43,459 bases of DNA from the NCBI GenBank assembly GCA_001567185.1, contig LNFR01000029.1, positions 1-43,459 on the forward strand, in the 5' to 3' direction. A program made the position numbers and the translations under genes. The first letter of the stretch is position 1. Each line of letters opens with the position of its first letter. The notes below the pieces were generated by a model. That model made no database searches. It had not been told where the DNA came from and saw only the letters and a list, made by a program, of their open reading frames with translations. Shown here in pieces: positions 27,933 through 36,738 of the stretch. The DNA is from Bacteroidetes bacterium OLB12. Its GTDB lineage: Bacteria > Bacteroidota > Bacteroidia > Cytophagales > Cyclobacteriaceae.

Positions 27933-28508
27933 TCAGGATACCGAATCCAGGGGCTTTCGGGCCGCCTGGTTGGGGCGCAGCTTTTTGAGCTCCGTGGGGG
28001 TCATGCCTGTTACCTTTTTAAACTGAGCCGATAGGTGTGCTACACTGCTGTAGTCCAACTGGTGCGCTATCTGGCTTAATGTTAGTTCATCATAAAAGAG
28101 CAACTCCTTTACCTTTTCAATTTTCTGATGAATTATATATTGCTCCAGTGTGATACCCTCCACCGAAGAGAATAAACTACTCAGGTAGCTGTAGTCATAA
28201 TGCAGTTGGTCGGCCAGCCAGGAAGACCAATTCAATCTCCGGCTTTGCCGGTCTTTATAATGAATCTCCTCAATTACCTGCTTTTTAATAGCCTCAATTA
28301 GCCTGGCCTTTCGGTCGTCAATCCGTTCAAACCCAAGTTTTTCGAGGGCCAGATCTAACCTGGATAACTGCTCATCGGATGGCTCGGTGGTAAGCACTAC
28401 TTCGCCCAGTGTAATTCGTTCTGGTTTAAGCCCGAGTTTTTCCAACTCCTGCCCTACCACCAGAATGCACCGGTTACAAACCATGTTTTTAATATGCAGT
28501 TCCTTCAT
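27933..28508 (-). CDS. AraC-family regulator with N-terminal HMA-like metal-binding domain
   Basis: Residues 1 to about 80 form a ferredoxin-like HMA module (MKELHIKNMVCNRCI, Cys11 and Cys14 in a CxxC pair) instead of the usual AraC effector domain. The rest is a typical AraC DNA-binding domain, with YSYLSSLFSSVEGITLEQYI (first HTH) and LSQIAHQLDYSSVAHLSAQFKKVTGMTP (second HTH). I start at ATG 28508; an in-frame ATG at 28583 adds 25 non-conserved residues. Next to a Cus-like operon on the same strand, it is a strong candidate for a metal-sensing activator. It is divergent from glnS. Confidence 0.85.
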   Translation of the reverse strand: MKELHIKNMVCNRCILVVGQELEKLGLKPERITLGEVVLTTEPSDEQLSRLDLALEKLGFERIDDRKARLIEAIKKQVIEEIHYKDRQSRRLNWSSWLADQLHYDYSYLSSLFSSVEGITLEQYIIHQKIEKVKELLFYDELTLSQIAHQLDYSSVAHLSAQFKKVTGMTPTELKKLRPNQAARKPLDSVS

Positions 28509-28600
28509 CAGGTAAATAACCCAAAGGCGATTGTAAAAGTTTATCTGAAACTGAAAGATAAATCCTATTTCTACCCTTCGCAAAATACAGGCAGAGGTTT

Positions 28601-28608
28601 ACCTTTAC
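28601..28608 (+). promoter_or_regulatory. Possible -7 box of glnS
   Basis: TACCTTTA differs from TAnnTTTG in the last base only and lies 15 bases upstream of the glnS ATG. TACATTTT, six bases downstream, is an alternative. No confident -33 element is seen. Confidence 0.3.
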
Positions 28609-28623
28609 ATTTTTAAGCGAACC

Positions 28624-30285
28624 ATGGCCGAAGAAAAGAGTCTGAATTTTATTGAAGAAATAATCGAGAACGATTTAAAATCAGGAAAACATACGCACAT
28701 TGCAACCCGGTTTCCACCCGAACCCAACGGCTACCTGCACCTGGGCCATGCCAAAAGCATTTGCCTGAACTTTGGATTGGCTCTGAAATATGGTGGCAAA
28801 ACCAACTTACGGTTTGACGATACCAACCCCGTAACAGAAGAAACCGAATACGTGGAGGGCATTAAAGGTGATGTGAAGTGGTTGGGCTTCCAATGGGCAG
28901 AAGAATTATATGCCTCCGATTACTTTCCGCAATTATTTGAATTTGCCGTTACGTTAATAAAAAAAGGATTGGCATATGTAGATGACAGCACCAGCGAAGA
29001 AATTGCTGCACAAAAAGGTACTCCAACCCAACCCGGAATCAACAGCCCCTTCCGCAATCGCTCTGTTGAAGAAAACCTGGCCCTGTTTAACGACATGAAA
29101 GCCGGCAAATACCCGGATGGTTCAAAAGTTTTGCGTGCTAAAATTGATATGGCACATACTAATATGCTGATGCGCGACCCGGTATTGTACCGAATCAAAC
29201 ACGCACACCATCACCGTACGGGCGATACCTGGTGCATTTACCCGATGTATGATTTTGCCCATGGACAAAGTGACTCCATTGAAAAAATTACACATAGTAT
29301 TTGTACTCTTGAATTTGTACCACACCGCGAGTTGTATAATTGGTGCATCGATAACCTGGAAATCTACCCATCCCGGCAATATGAATTTGCCCGCCTTAAC
29401 ATGACATACACCATGATGAGCAAACGCAAGTTGCTGCAATTGGTAAATGAAAAGCATGTTTCCGGATGGGACGACCCGCGTATGCCAACGCTGTGCGGTG
29501 TGCGCAGGCGTGGTTATACACCCGAAGCCATTCGGGAGTTCTGCGATCGGATTGGTGTGGCCAAACGCGATAACCTGATTGATATCAGCTTGCTGGAATT
29601 TTGTGTACGCGAGCATCTGAACAAAATAGCTGCGCGCAGAATGGTGGTGTTTGATCCCTTAAAGGTAGTTATTACAAATTACCCGGAAGGCAAAACCGAA
29701 ACACTGACAAGTGAAAATTATCCGGAAGATCCCAACGGCAGCCTGCGGGAGATGCCCTTTGGACGCGAAATTTATATTGAGCGCGAAGACTTTATGGAGG
29801 TACCCATCAAAAAGTATTTTCGTTTGGCCCCCGGCCAGATGGTACGCCTGAAGAGTGCTTACATTATTAAATGTGATGAGATTATTAAAGATACCCATGG
29901 AAAAATCTCTGAACTGCGTTGCTCTTACATTCCGGAAAGCCGTAGTGGTAACGATACTTCGGGCATCCATGTAAAAGGAGTTATTCATTGGGTTAGTGCT
30001 GCTGCATTTATTCCTATTGAAGTACGATTATACGACAGGCTTTTTAACGTAGAAGATATGGGAGCCGTAGATGATGACTTCCGAAATCATCTCAATCCTG
30101 AGTCATTGAAAGTGTTACCAACTGTTTATGCCGAACCCGAATTGGCCCATGCAAAACCGGGAGAACATTTTCAGTTTTTACGAATGGGTTATTTCTGTTT
30201 GGATACAGACGCTACAACCGGTAAGTTGATCTTTAACCGCACCTCTACTTTGCGTGATATGTGGGCAAAGGAAGTGAAGAAGTAG
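28624..30285 (+). CDS. glnS: Glutaminyl-tRNA synthetase
   Basis: This class I enzyme charges tRNA-Gln with glutamine in the cytoplasm. The 553-residue length matches the bacterial GlnRS. It has the HIGH-type motif [14 protein letters not shown] (HLGH at residues 39-42), the FDDTNP block, the KMSKS-type MMSKRKL near residue 264, and a C-terminal beta-barrel anticodon-binding region from about residue 340. Its presence implies direct Gln-tRNA charging. It is a single gene, divergent from the AraC regulator. Confidence 0.97.
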   Translation: MAEEKSLNFIEEIIENDLKSGKHTHIATRFPPEPNGYLHLGHAKSICLNFGLALKYGGKTNLRFDDTNPVTEETEYVEGIKGDVKWLGFQWAEELYASDYFPQLFEFAVTLIKKGLAYVDDSTSEEIAAQKGTPTQPGINSPFRNRSVEENLALFNDMKAGKYPDGSKVLRAKIDMAHTNMLMRDPVLYRIKHAHHHRTGDTWCIYPMYDFAHGQSDSIEKITHSICTLEFVPHRELYNWCIDNLEIYPSRQYEFARLNMTYTMMSKRKLLQLVNEKHVSGWDDPRMPTLCGVRRRGYTPEAIREFCDRIGVAKRDNLIDISLLEFCVREHLNKIAARRMVVFDPLKVVITNYPEGKTETLTSENYPEDPNGSLREMPFGREIYIEREDFMEVPIKKYFRLAPGQMVRLKSAYIIKCDEIIKDTHGKISELRCSYIPESRSGNDTSGIHVKGVIHWVSAAAFIPIEVRLYDRLFNVEDMGAVDDDFRNHLNPESLKVLPTVYAEPELAHAKPGEHFQFLRMGYFCLDTDATTGKLIFNRTSTLRDMWAKEVKK

Positions 30286-30296
30286 TGAGCTACACG

Positions 30297-30328
30297 TTAC
30301 CGGAAATTAGAAACCGGTAGTTATTTTC
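30297..30328 (+). terminator. Possible terminator after glnS
   Basis: TACCGG and CCGGTA form a 6-bp stem with a 10-base A-rich loop, followed by GTTATTTT. It lies 12 bases past the glnS stop and overlaps the end of the convergent DUF4260 gene. The tract is weak. Confidence 0.45.
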
Positions 30329-30671
30329 CAATCCAACCCAGGTGCGTATTCTTAAAATTGTCAGGGTGCTTCAACCCGTAACCAAAAATCCGGTCGAACG
30401 AACTGTGGCCAAATAATACCAGCCCGGCCAAGGTTAACTCATGAATGGTAAGAAAGTACCCGGCTAAATAAATAGCTATCGCAATTCCTTTGTGATGAAA
30501 CAAGTTATAGGTAACCGCGCCTACCCGCGTATTTACCAGGTATCCAAGCATTCCAATATCCGGCAACAGAAACAACGCCCAGAATACCCAGCCTGCAAAG
30601 GGTAAGAAGGAATTCAGGTAAATGGCGAGCCCAAACATAAAGGCTTCTTCCAATTTCAACAGGTTTTTCAT
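30321..30671 (-). CDS. DUF4260 family membrane protein
   Basis: This small 116-residue membrane protein has about four hydrophobic segments. It shows the DUF4260 pattern: LLKLEEAFMFGLAIYL at the start, LFLLPDIGMLGYL in the middle and LFGHSSFDRIFGYGLKHPDNFKNTHLGWIG at the end. The function of this family is unknown. It converges with glnS. The short gene-free gap upstream holds only a possible tiny ORF. Confidence 0.9.
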   Translation of the reverse strand: MKNLLKLEEAFMFGLAIYLNSFLPFAGWVFWALFLLPDIGMLGYLVNTRVGAVTYNLFHHKGIAIAIYLAGYFLTIHELTLAGLVLFGHSSFDRIFGYGLKHPDNFKNTHLGWIGK

Positions 30672-30705
30672 ACTACTTTTTGCTTAAGTCGAAAAGGCCC
30701 GGGAT

Positions 30706-30828
30706 TTATTGTTGCCCGTAAACAAAATCCTCAGGAAAAGTCCAATCCCCATTGACCTGTTGAATGTAGTGAAAAAATGAGGTTGGCACACTACCGGCCA
30801 AAATCATCTTGCAGTCTAACAATATCAT
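30706..30828 (-). CDS. Possible 40-residue ORF overlapping the cupin gene's 3' end
   Basis: A minus-strand frame begins at ATG 30828 (or ATG 30807) inside the cupin gene's last codons and ends at 30706 with the plausible soluble tail WTFPEDFVYGQQ. It sits exactly in the gap between the cupin and DUF4260 genes. I recognise no family. It may be a small coupled gene or a chance frame. Confidence 0.22.
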   Translation of the reverse strand: MILLDCKMILAGSVPTSFFHYIQQVNGDWTFPEDFVYGQQ

Positions 30829-31303
30829 TTTCATCCGAAGGATTGGCCGCATCTGTATGTTGCCAGATTTCGGCTACAATTCCCCAGCCGTCTAATCCCA
30901 CTAACCGATGCCGCTGGCCTTTTGGTAGCCGAACAATTTCGCCTATAGTTAATTTTTGCACAGGTCCTTCCATATCTGTCTCGCTTTTAACAACTCCGGC
31001 TGTTCCGGCTATCAACTTCCAAATCTCAGCCCGCCTGAAATGATACTGCCAGCTTAACCGCTTGTTAGAATCTACAATTAAAATCTTCGGGCTTAGTTTC
31101 CCTGCAATTTTTAAAGTACTAAAATCTACCTCCGGAAAATACTTTGCCGCAAATGCGGGCGCATTGCTTTCTTCTAAAACGAAAAAACCTCCCCAGGGTC
31201 TGTTAAAATCTTTATCGGCTACCGCAAAGCCTTCTTCCTTTAAATAATTAGCTATCCTTTCAAATACCTGCGTACGTGAAGTGCCTGGTTCAATGTGCAT
31301 CAT
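30791..31303 (-). CDS. Cupin-fold phosphoheptose isomerase-like protein
   Basis: The 170-residue soluble protein resembles the type II mannose-6-phosphate isomerase-like cupins annotated as phosphoheptose isomerase. It has RPWGGFFVLEE near residue 39, then SWQYHFRRAEIWKLIAGTAGVV (cupin motif 1, His and Glu ligands), GEIVRLPKGQRHRLVGLDGWGIVAEIWQ (motif 2 with His) and the ending DIVRLQDDFGR. It probably isomerises or binds a phosphorylated or nucleotide sugar. Its ATG follows the DUF4136 stop without a gap, so the two genes are coupled. Confidence 0.83.
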   Translation of the reverse strand: MMHIEPGTSRTQVFERIANYLKEEGFAVADKDFNRPWGGFFVLEESNAPAFAAKYFPEVDFSTLKIAGKLSPKILIVDSNKRLSWQYHFRRAEIWKLIAGTAGVVKSETDMEGPVQKLTIGEIVRLPKGQRHRLVGLDGWGIVAEIWQHTDAANPSDENDIVRLQDDFGR

Positions 31304-31843
31304 TTAGTTCAAATTCTTTTTTGGTGGATAATTTTTGAGTGCCTGCCTAATACCCTTGTGAATATTTTTTTCCGAAAATTCCGGTTTCAATTCCATGTAA
31401 GCCGATACATGTGATTGCCAAACCATCTGGCTGGCCTTCGCATCGGCCATACCAATAATTAAGGAACCTTTCAGGTAGTTGATTACCTCTTTATCCAGAT
31501 CAAGCGGTTTAATAAAAATTGGTGAGTCTTCCGCCCGATGATACACAATCGCCTGCTCATCCTTTACCGTAATTGTAAACCCTATCAGTAAATCAGGGTT
31601 ATCATTGTCAAGGGTTAATCCTTTTTTTGCAAGTTCTGCCATAATAGCTTGCTTAATCTTATCCTGAAGCAAACTATCCTTTAGATAGTCAGGCCCGGTA
31701 AACTTAAACTCGCAACCAGCCATCCAGCAATAAGTTTTATAATTACCGAAATCAACTTTCTGATCAAACGTTTCCTTCACAGTAACTGAACAACTGCTGA
31801 GCAGTAAACTGCATAATAAAGCGAGTACAACAAGTGGTTTCAT
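31304..31843 (-). CDS. DUF4136 lipoprotein
   Basis: The N-terminus MKPLVVLALLCSLLLSSC is a lipoprotein signal with Cys18. The DUF4136 features follow: FDQKVDFGNYKTYCW near residue 26, DKIKQAIMAELAKKGL and LLIGFTITVKD in the middle, and a final QMVWQSHVSAYM ... IRQALKNYP. The family is widespread in Bacteroidota with unknown function, probably on the outer membrane. A second Cys pair (YCWMAGCEF) is present near residues 39-44. It is coupled with the downstream cupin gene. Confidence 0.88.
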   Translation of the reverse strand: MKPLVVLALLCSLLLSSCSVTVKETFDQKVDFGNYKTYCWMAGCEFKFTGPDYLKDSLLQDKIKQAIMAELAKKGLTLDNDNPDLLIGFTITVKDEQAIVYHRAEDSPIFIKPLDLDKEVINYLKGSLIIGMADAKASQMVWQSHVSAYMELKPEFSEKNIHKGIRQALKNYPPKKNLN

Positions 31844-31885
31844 TATCTCTTAAAAGTAGTGCAATGGTTATCAACAAGAATATTC

Positions 31886-33472
31886 CTACTCCCAATTAAC
31901 TTTGGGCGAACGGTAAAAATCGATCCCGAGTTTTTGAAGATGAGGGGCATGTTTCCCTAACCGTACTTTATACTCATCCCAGGTGCGCGCCTCGGTGGGT
32001 GTCCACCCGATTTCAGCAACCCCAATCAATCGCGGAAATGCCATGTACTCAATATCTGCCATATTCACAATGGTTTCAGTCCACACCGGAGCCTCGATAC
32101 CCATAATATTATCGCGGGTAATGCCTTGCACACGGGTGGCTGGATCCCAATTGTAACAATCATCTACTTCGATGTAGGCTGCCCAATGTAAACCAATGCG
32201 TGTGGTGGAGTCGTATTGCATATCCAGGTAAACCTTTTTTGAAGGCGACATAATTATCTTGGCACCTTTGGCAGCCGCAGCCTTGGCATGCTCTTCCGAT
32301 GCCCAATGCTGCGCAATGGAATTACCATCGATATTTGCCTGTGATATTTCTTCCCAGCCAATCATTTGTTTGTTGTTGGCTTTAACGATCTCACTAAAGT
32401 GGTTGATAAATTTTATATAATCTTCCTTTTTAGTTACGTGTGCCTCATCACCACCAATGTGAAAGTAAGGTCCGGGTGTTATTTCAGCCAACTCGCGGAT
32501 CACATCATTCACAAACTGCAAAGTGGAAGGCCTTGCCAAACTGAGTGTACTCCATCCCACATCCATACCGGTGTACAGATCGGTAGGTTTGTTATTGCCA
32601 TCCATTATTCCACGTGTTTCAACCGGGCCGGCATATGCCCCATCTTTTGGAAACCTGGTATCTGGATTATTAATTGAACCATACGCAGCCAGTGCCGAAT
32701 TAATGTGGCTGGGCATATCAATCTCAGGAACAATGACCACATTTCGCTGGGCTGCATGCGCAACAATAGATTTATAGTCTTCTTGTGTGTAATAACCGCC
32801 TTTGCCACCACCAACCTGGGTTGTTCCTCCATGTACTGCCAGATTGGGCCACGATTTGATTTCAATACGCCAGCCCTGGTCATCGGTTAAGTGCAGATGT
32901 AACACGTTCATCTTGTAGTGACTGATCAAATCAATATACCGCTTTACATCGGCTACGCTAAAGAAATGACGCGATACATCTAACATGGAGCCGCGCCAGC
33001 TGTAATTTGGAAAATCGCGAATGGTACCTGTGGGTATTTGTAACGTATTATCTACCCGAGGGCGGGTTAATAATTGAAGTAATGTTTGGGTACCATAAAA
33101 CAGGCCCGCACGATCAATTGCTCTAACGATTATACTCGCTGGTTCTATGGTAAGTTCGTAACCTTCACGGCCAAGCTCAGCAACGGCTGAATCGATCTTC
33201 AGATAAATTGCAGACTTATAAGTACCCTCTTGCTCAAATTTTAATGAAACTCCGGCTGCAGCCGAAATAGAATCACCCAGCATTTTGTATTCATCATCCA
33301 GCACCAGAACGGTTGATGCGCTTAATTCAAATGCTTTGCCGGTTGCCGTAACTGAAACAGGCTTCGGAATGAGGCTTTCGGCAGCCAGGTTGGTGGGTCG
33401 TGCATTTTTACATGAAACAAGGAAAACAACCAATGAAAAGATCAGGATTGGTCGAAATAGTGTATTCATCAT
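31886..33472 (-). CDS. GH20 beta-N-acetylhexosaminidase, lipoprotein
   Basis: The 528-residue enzyme removes terminal GlcNAc/GalNAc from glycans. It has a lipobox (VVFLVSC), a GH20b domain (about residues 32-150) and the catalytic TIM barrel. Key blocks are SWRGSMLDVSRHFF, HLHLTDDQGWRIEI, VPEIDMPSH and HIGGDEAHVT, with the catalytic Asp342-Glu343 pair used in substrate-assisted hydrolysis. WASEEHAK and WTET later shape the sugar pocket. It is expected at the cell surface or periplasm and may recycle peptidoglycan or host/plant N-glycans. A -7 box lies at 33494-33501. Confidence 0.95.
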   Translation of the reverse strand: MMNTLFRPILIFSLVVFLVSCKNARPTNLAAESLIPKPVSVTATGKAFELSASTVLVLDDEYKMLGDSISAAAGVSLKFEQEGTYKSAIYLKIDSAVAELGREGYELTIEPASIIVRAIDRAGLFYGTQTLLQLLTRPRVDNTLQIPTGTIRDFPNYSWRGSMLDVSRHFFSVADVKRYIDLISHYKMNVLHLHLTDDQGWRIEIKSWPNLAVHGGTTQVGGGKGGYYTQEDYKSIVAHAAQRNVVIVPEIDMPSHINSALAAYGSINNPDTRFPKDGAYAGPVETRGIMDGNNKPTDLYTGMDVGWSTLSLARPSTLQFVNDVIRELAEITPGPYFHIGGDEAHVTKKEDYIKFINHFSEIVKANNKQMIGWEEISQANIDGNSIAQHWASEEHAKAAAAKGAKIIMSPSKKVYLDMQYDSTTRIGLHWAAYIEVDDCYNWDPATRVQGITRDNIMGIEAPVWTETIVNMADIEYMAFPRLIGVAEIGWTPTEARTWDEYKVRLGKHAPHLQKLGIDFYRSPKVNWE

Positions 33473-33493
33473 ATCTGGAAATTAGGTGGTGTG

Positions 33494-33501
33494 CAAATCT
33501 A
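33494..33501 (-). promoter_or_regulatory. -7 box of the GH20 gene (TAGATTTG)
   Basis: An exact TAnnTTTG match on the minus strand lies 21 bases upstream of ATG 33472. No clear -33 TTG was found at the usual distance. Confidence 0.45.
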
Positions 33502-33573
33502 CCTAAAAATGATTCACTTCTTAGTTAAGTTACTAATATCGTTGAGCAGGAAAATAAAAAGATAGCTGAAGGG

Positions 33574-35286
33574 TTAGGAAAGTTCCGGAATTTCAAGCCG
33601 GACCAGCGTGCCTTTTCCAATTTCGGATTCAATTCTGATTTGACCGTGAAGCTTTTCCAGGGTTTCCTTAACGATATATAAGCCAAGCCCGGAGCCTGCA
33701 TTTTCATCTGTTGCGCGGTAAAACATATCAAACACCCGACCCAGATGCTCGCTGCCAATTCCACGACCATTATCCTCTACTTCAATCAGGGCCTTTCGTT
33801 TGTTTATGGCCACATTTACCCGTACCACCGGCTCGCGCCCATTTCGGTAGCGAATGGCATTCGAAATGATATTATTAAGTACAACTTTTAATCGCCAGCG
33901 ATCGCTGTGAAATGCCTCAGTCTGTTTAATGCTCACAATTTTCTCAAGCGAGGTTGATGAAGTAGTGGCATATTGCAATTGATTGAAGGTTTCTTCAATC
34001 AATGGTTCAAAAAACACTTCTTCCTTCTTTACCTCCAGGCGGGCATTCCGCGATTGATCCAGGATTTCGCGTATGAAGTCATCCTGCTGCATGGCACTAT
34101 GATTAATCCGGTTGAGGTATTCATTCTTCATAGCCGGATCATCATCCTTACGTGCCAGGTTGATAAGCCCCAAAACCGATGCAATGGGCGCCCGCAAATC
34201 ATGCGAAACGCTATACACGAAGTTATCCAGTTCTGCATTGCGCTTACTCAACTCACTATTGGTGCGCATAAGCTTTTGCTCGGTACGCTTGCGTGTGGTA
34301 ATTTCTTCATTCAAAGCCAGCGTGCGCTCCTGCACCATCGATTCCAAATTAGCATTAAACTTCCTGAGTTGTTCCTGTACCCCTGCGCGCTCGGATACTG
34401 TTGCCGATAACACAATGGTTGACATACTGATCACCCCTATGAACACTTGTAAAAAAAGCATCGACTCCAATGGTTGCGACTGCACAAAGGGCCCCACTTG
34501 CTGCATGGTAAAATAGATTGCCGTAAGGGAAGCACAAAACGCCACCGACATGGCGGCAACAAGGTTAAATCGAAAAGCAAGCCACAACAAGAATGGAATT
34601 AATAAATACGGTAGGGAATTGATTAACGTGTTATTGAAATATCCATAACGAACCAACATGGAGATACCCAACAGGCTTACCATGCAAATGCCGCCTTCAA
34701 AAAGTTTGGGTGTACTCCAGGTAACATTACGCAGCCTGGCGGTAGCCAAAATGAGCGGGGTGAACAGCAGAATGCCTACCAGGTTTCCGATCCACGCATG
34801 TATAAAAAAATCTGTAATCGTTGTACTGTGGATTATACCCGAAGCCCACAAACTTAAACTTGCTGTGCCCGAGCCGATCACGCACATGAAAATAGAAATA
34901 AACAAGAAACGAAATGTATCGTGGGTACGCTTAAAGGGACAGGTGTCCTTTATCAAACGGGTTAGCAAAACTCTGCCCACCAGCGCTTCGCCAGTTTGGC
35001 CTAAGGCAATACAAACAGAAATACCAATTAAGGCTTGCTGACTGAGGCCTTGCATATTCCAAAAGGCCAACAGGTTAGAGGCTAATGCGCCCATCATAAT
35101 TCCTGGCCATACCCTGCGCCCCATTAATACCAAAAGTGCAAAGGCCATTCCGGAGGGAGGCCAAACCGATAGTGCGGTGGTTCCGGGAAATGCAAGTGCA
35201 AAACCTAACCAGGCCGAAGCAAAGTAAAGTATTGCAACAACCCCAATTTGCAGGTCTGTCTGATACTTAAGTATGAGTTTAGGCAT
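33574..35286 (-). CDS. MASE1-domain sensor histidine kinase
   Basis: The protein of about 570 residues has an N-terminal MASE1 membrane sensor with eight or more helices (about residues 10-285), including LSVWPPSGMAFALLVL. A coiled coil (about 290-345) leads to the HisKA domain with phospho-acceptor His near residue 362 (SVSHDLRAPIASVLGL). The ATPase domain has VVLNNIISNAIRY (N box), VEDNGRGIG (G1) and GSGLGLYIVKETLEKLHG (G2). The ligand is unknown and no response regulator is adjacent, so its partner is elsewhere. Start at ATG 35286; an in-frame TTG lies at 35295. Confidence 0.93.
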   Translation of the reverse strand: MPKLILKYQTDLQIGVVAILYFASAWLGFALAFPGTTALSVWPPSGMAFALLVLMGRRVWPGIMMGALASNLLAFWNMQGLSQQALIGISVCIALGQTGEALVGRVLLTRLIKDTCPFKRTHDTFRFLFISIFMCVIGSGTASLSLWASGIIHSTTITDFFIHAWIGNLVGILLFTPLILATARLRNVTWSTPKLFEGGICMVSLLGISMLVRYGYFNNTLINSLPYLLIPFLLWLAFRFNLVAAMSVAFCASLTAIYFTMQQVGPFVQSQPLESMLFLQVFIGVISMSTIVLSATVSERAGVQEQLRKFNANLESMVQERTLALNEEITTRKRTEQKLMRTNSELSKRNAELDNFVYSVSHDLRAPIASVLGLINLARKDDDPAMKNEYLNRINHSAMQQDDFIREILDQSRNARLEVKKEEVFFEPLIEETFNQLQYATTSSTSLEKIVSIKQTEAFHSDRWRLKVVLNNIISNAIRYRNGREPVVRVNVAINKRKALIEVEDNGRGIGSEHLGRVFDMFYRATDENAGSGLGLYIVKETLEKLHGQIRIESEIGKGTLVRLEIPELS

Positions 35287-35332
35287 TAGAAACAATCAAC
35301 TCATTATCAACACAATATAAGTATTGAAATTC

Positions 35333-35340
35333 CAAAAATA
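35333..35340 (-). promoter_or_regulatory. -7 box of the histidine kinase gene (TATTTTTG)
   Basis: An exact TAnnTTTG on the minus strand lies 46 bases upstream of ATG 35286, with a TTG 22 bases further upstream as a possible -33 element. Confidence 0.42.
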
Positions 35341-35450
35341 GAGCACATGGATGATATTCTGCCAAAAATGAAAGTTAAACGGCCGAAAGGAACGCCAAAT
35401 GACTCTTCGGATATAGGTTTAGAAGACCTGTTGATAGTTACGTTTCTTTA

Positions 35451-36328
35451 TTATTTAGTCTTTAGAATAAAGACAACCCGCCCTTTAGAACGGGCCGGTG
35501 CTTGTCCGTCAGATGTTTTCATGAGTGAATTCTTCATGATCTCGGCTTTCAACAGTTGTTCTGCCCGGGCACTAAGACCACGCTGCAAAGTGGTGATACC
35601 AACAATTTCACCGTTTTCATCACACTCAATCTCAAACACAATCTGGCCATCCTGGTTATCGGGCAGCTCTGGTATTTTCGGTTCATCAGCCCACGCCCAG
35701 CCTGTCATGGATAGGCCAAAACCATTGCCTCCACCACCACCGCCTTGCTGACCATACATTGCATTTTTATCAAGCTTTCCTTCAGGCTTTCCTTTATCGC
35801 CTACCTTGCCGGGATCATCGCCATGCTGGTGCCACCCTCGCCTTTCTTTTCAGAAGGTTTGGTTTCAGTAGGTTTGTATTCTGTTTTTACGGTTTCTTTT
35901 GGCTCCACCTTTTTAACTTCTTCTTTTGGCGTAACCTTGGGTTTCGTTTCGGTTTTGGTTTCTTTAACCGGTTCTTTGGCAGGCTCTTTCTTTTCTTCCT
36001 TCACTACTACCGGGCTTTCCACCTTCGATACAATCGGTTCTTCCGCTTTTTCGGGTTCAGGCTCTTTGGCGGTTTCTTCCGGTATTTCCTGAGCTTGTTC
36101 CTGTGGATCGGGAGTATCTTTTTCTACACCCGGAGATTTTTCCGGTTGCACTTCACCTCCACCTTGTTGGTCTAATCCGAAATTAAGTTCGATGCCATAT
36201 TCCGGCAATGGTGGATTAGGCGCGCGCCAGGCTATCAACAAGACAAAGGCAATCAATAATACGCCATGAAACCCAATGGAAATCGCCAGGGCAATCCGTT
36301 TGTTTTTCTGTTCTTGCTGGGTATTCAT
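35451..36328 (-). CDS. TonB-like energy transducer (frameshifted)
   Basis: The corrected protein of about 292 residues has one N-terminal membrane helix (ALAISIGFHGVLLIAFVLLIAW). A long Pro/Glu/Lys-rich periplasm-spanning stretch (about residues 55-165) follows, then a Gly-rich linker and a TonB-like C-terminal domain (GQIVFEIECDENGEIVGI ... GRVVFILK). The frame breaks near 35821: restoring one G turns TSMAMIPAR-stop into TSMGDDPGKVGDKGKPEGKL, which runs into YGQQGGGGGG. The first open piece is 36328-35801 and the second 35759-35451. With ExbD and ExbB directly upstream it forms an energy-transducing complex for outer-membrane transport. Confidence 0.87.
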
Positions 36329-36343
36329 ATCTTTTAAGTTTTG

Positions 36344-36736
36344 CTAATTACCCGGCTTGGTGGCTATCGAAACTTTTGCTTCCAGTTTGGTGGCCACACC
36401 AGCTACAAATACCATTTCGCGTGTAGGCACACTCTCATCAATATGCAACACTACTACCCCTTTGGGGCCACCGAGTTTACTTTTCAGTTCACCTTCCAGG
36501 GTTGATTTGGTAACCTTCTTATCATTAACGAAAATCCGAAGGTCTTTGGTTACCGTAACTGACACTTTCTGTACCTCAATAGTACTTTGAATACTGGTAG
36601 GCAGGTTTACCGGTAACCCGGAGGGGGTTACAAAAGATGAGGTAAGCATGAAGAATATCAACAACAAAAAGATCAGGTCAGTCATGGATGCCATGCTGAA
36701 TGCCGGATCAACTTTATTTCGCGATTGTAAATTCAT
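36344..36736 (-). CDS. exbD: ExbD/TolR biopolymer transport protein
   Basis: This 130-residue protein has one membrane helix (MTDLIFLLLIFFMLTSSF) that carries the essential Asp (MTDL, about residue 19) for proton passage. A small periplasmic domain with VVLHIDESVPTREMVFVAG follows. It pairs with the ExbB gene two bases upstream and the TonB-like gene 15 bases downstream. The three genes form a compact operon. Confidence 0.93.
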   Translation of the reverse strand: MNLQSRNKVDPAFSMASMTDLIFLLLIFFMLTSSFVTPSGLPVNLPTSIQSTIEVQKVSVTVTKDLRIFVNDKKVTKSTLEGELKSKLGGPKGVVVLHIDESVPTREMVFVAGVATKLEAKVSIATKPGN

Positions 36737-36738
36737 AC

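Noticed and set aside
33973-35041. Plus-strand open frames of 130-145 codons opposite the histidine kinase
   Set aside because: They are shadows of a well-supported kinase gene with all its motifs, and have no signal, family pattern or promoter.
35458-35474. Inverted repeat GTCTTTA...TAAAGAC at the end of the TonB-like gene as a terminator
   Set aside because: It lies within the last codons and is not followed by a T tract on the minus strand, so I do not call it a terminator.
35347-36175. Long open frames on the plus strand opposite the TonB-like gene (Phe/Leu- or Pro-rich)
   Set aside because: They are mirror images of the Pro/Glu/Lys-rich spacer of TonB; the minus-strand frame has the clear domain structure.
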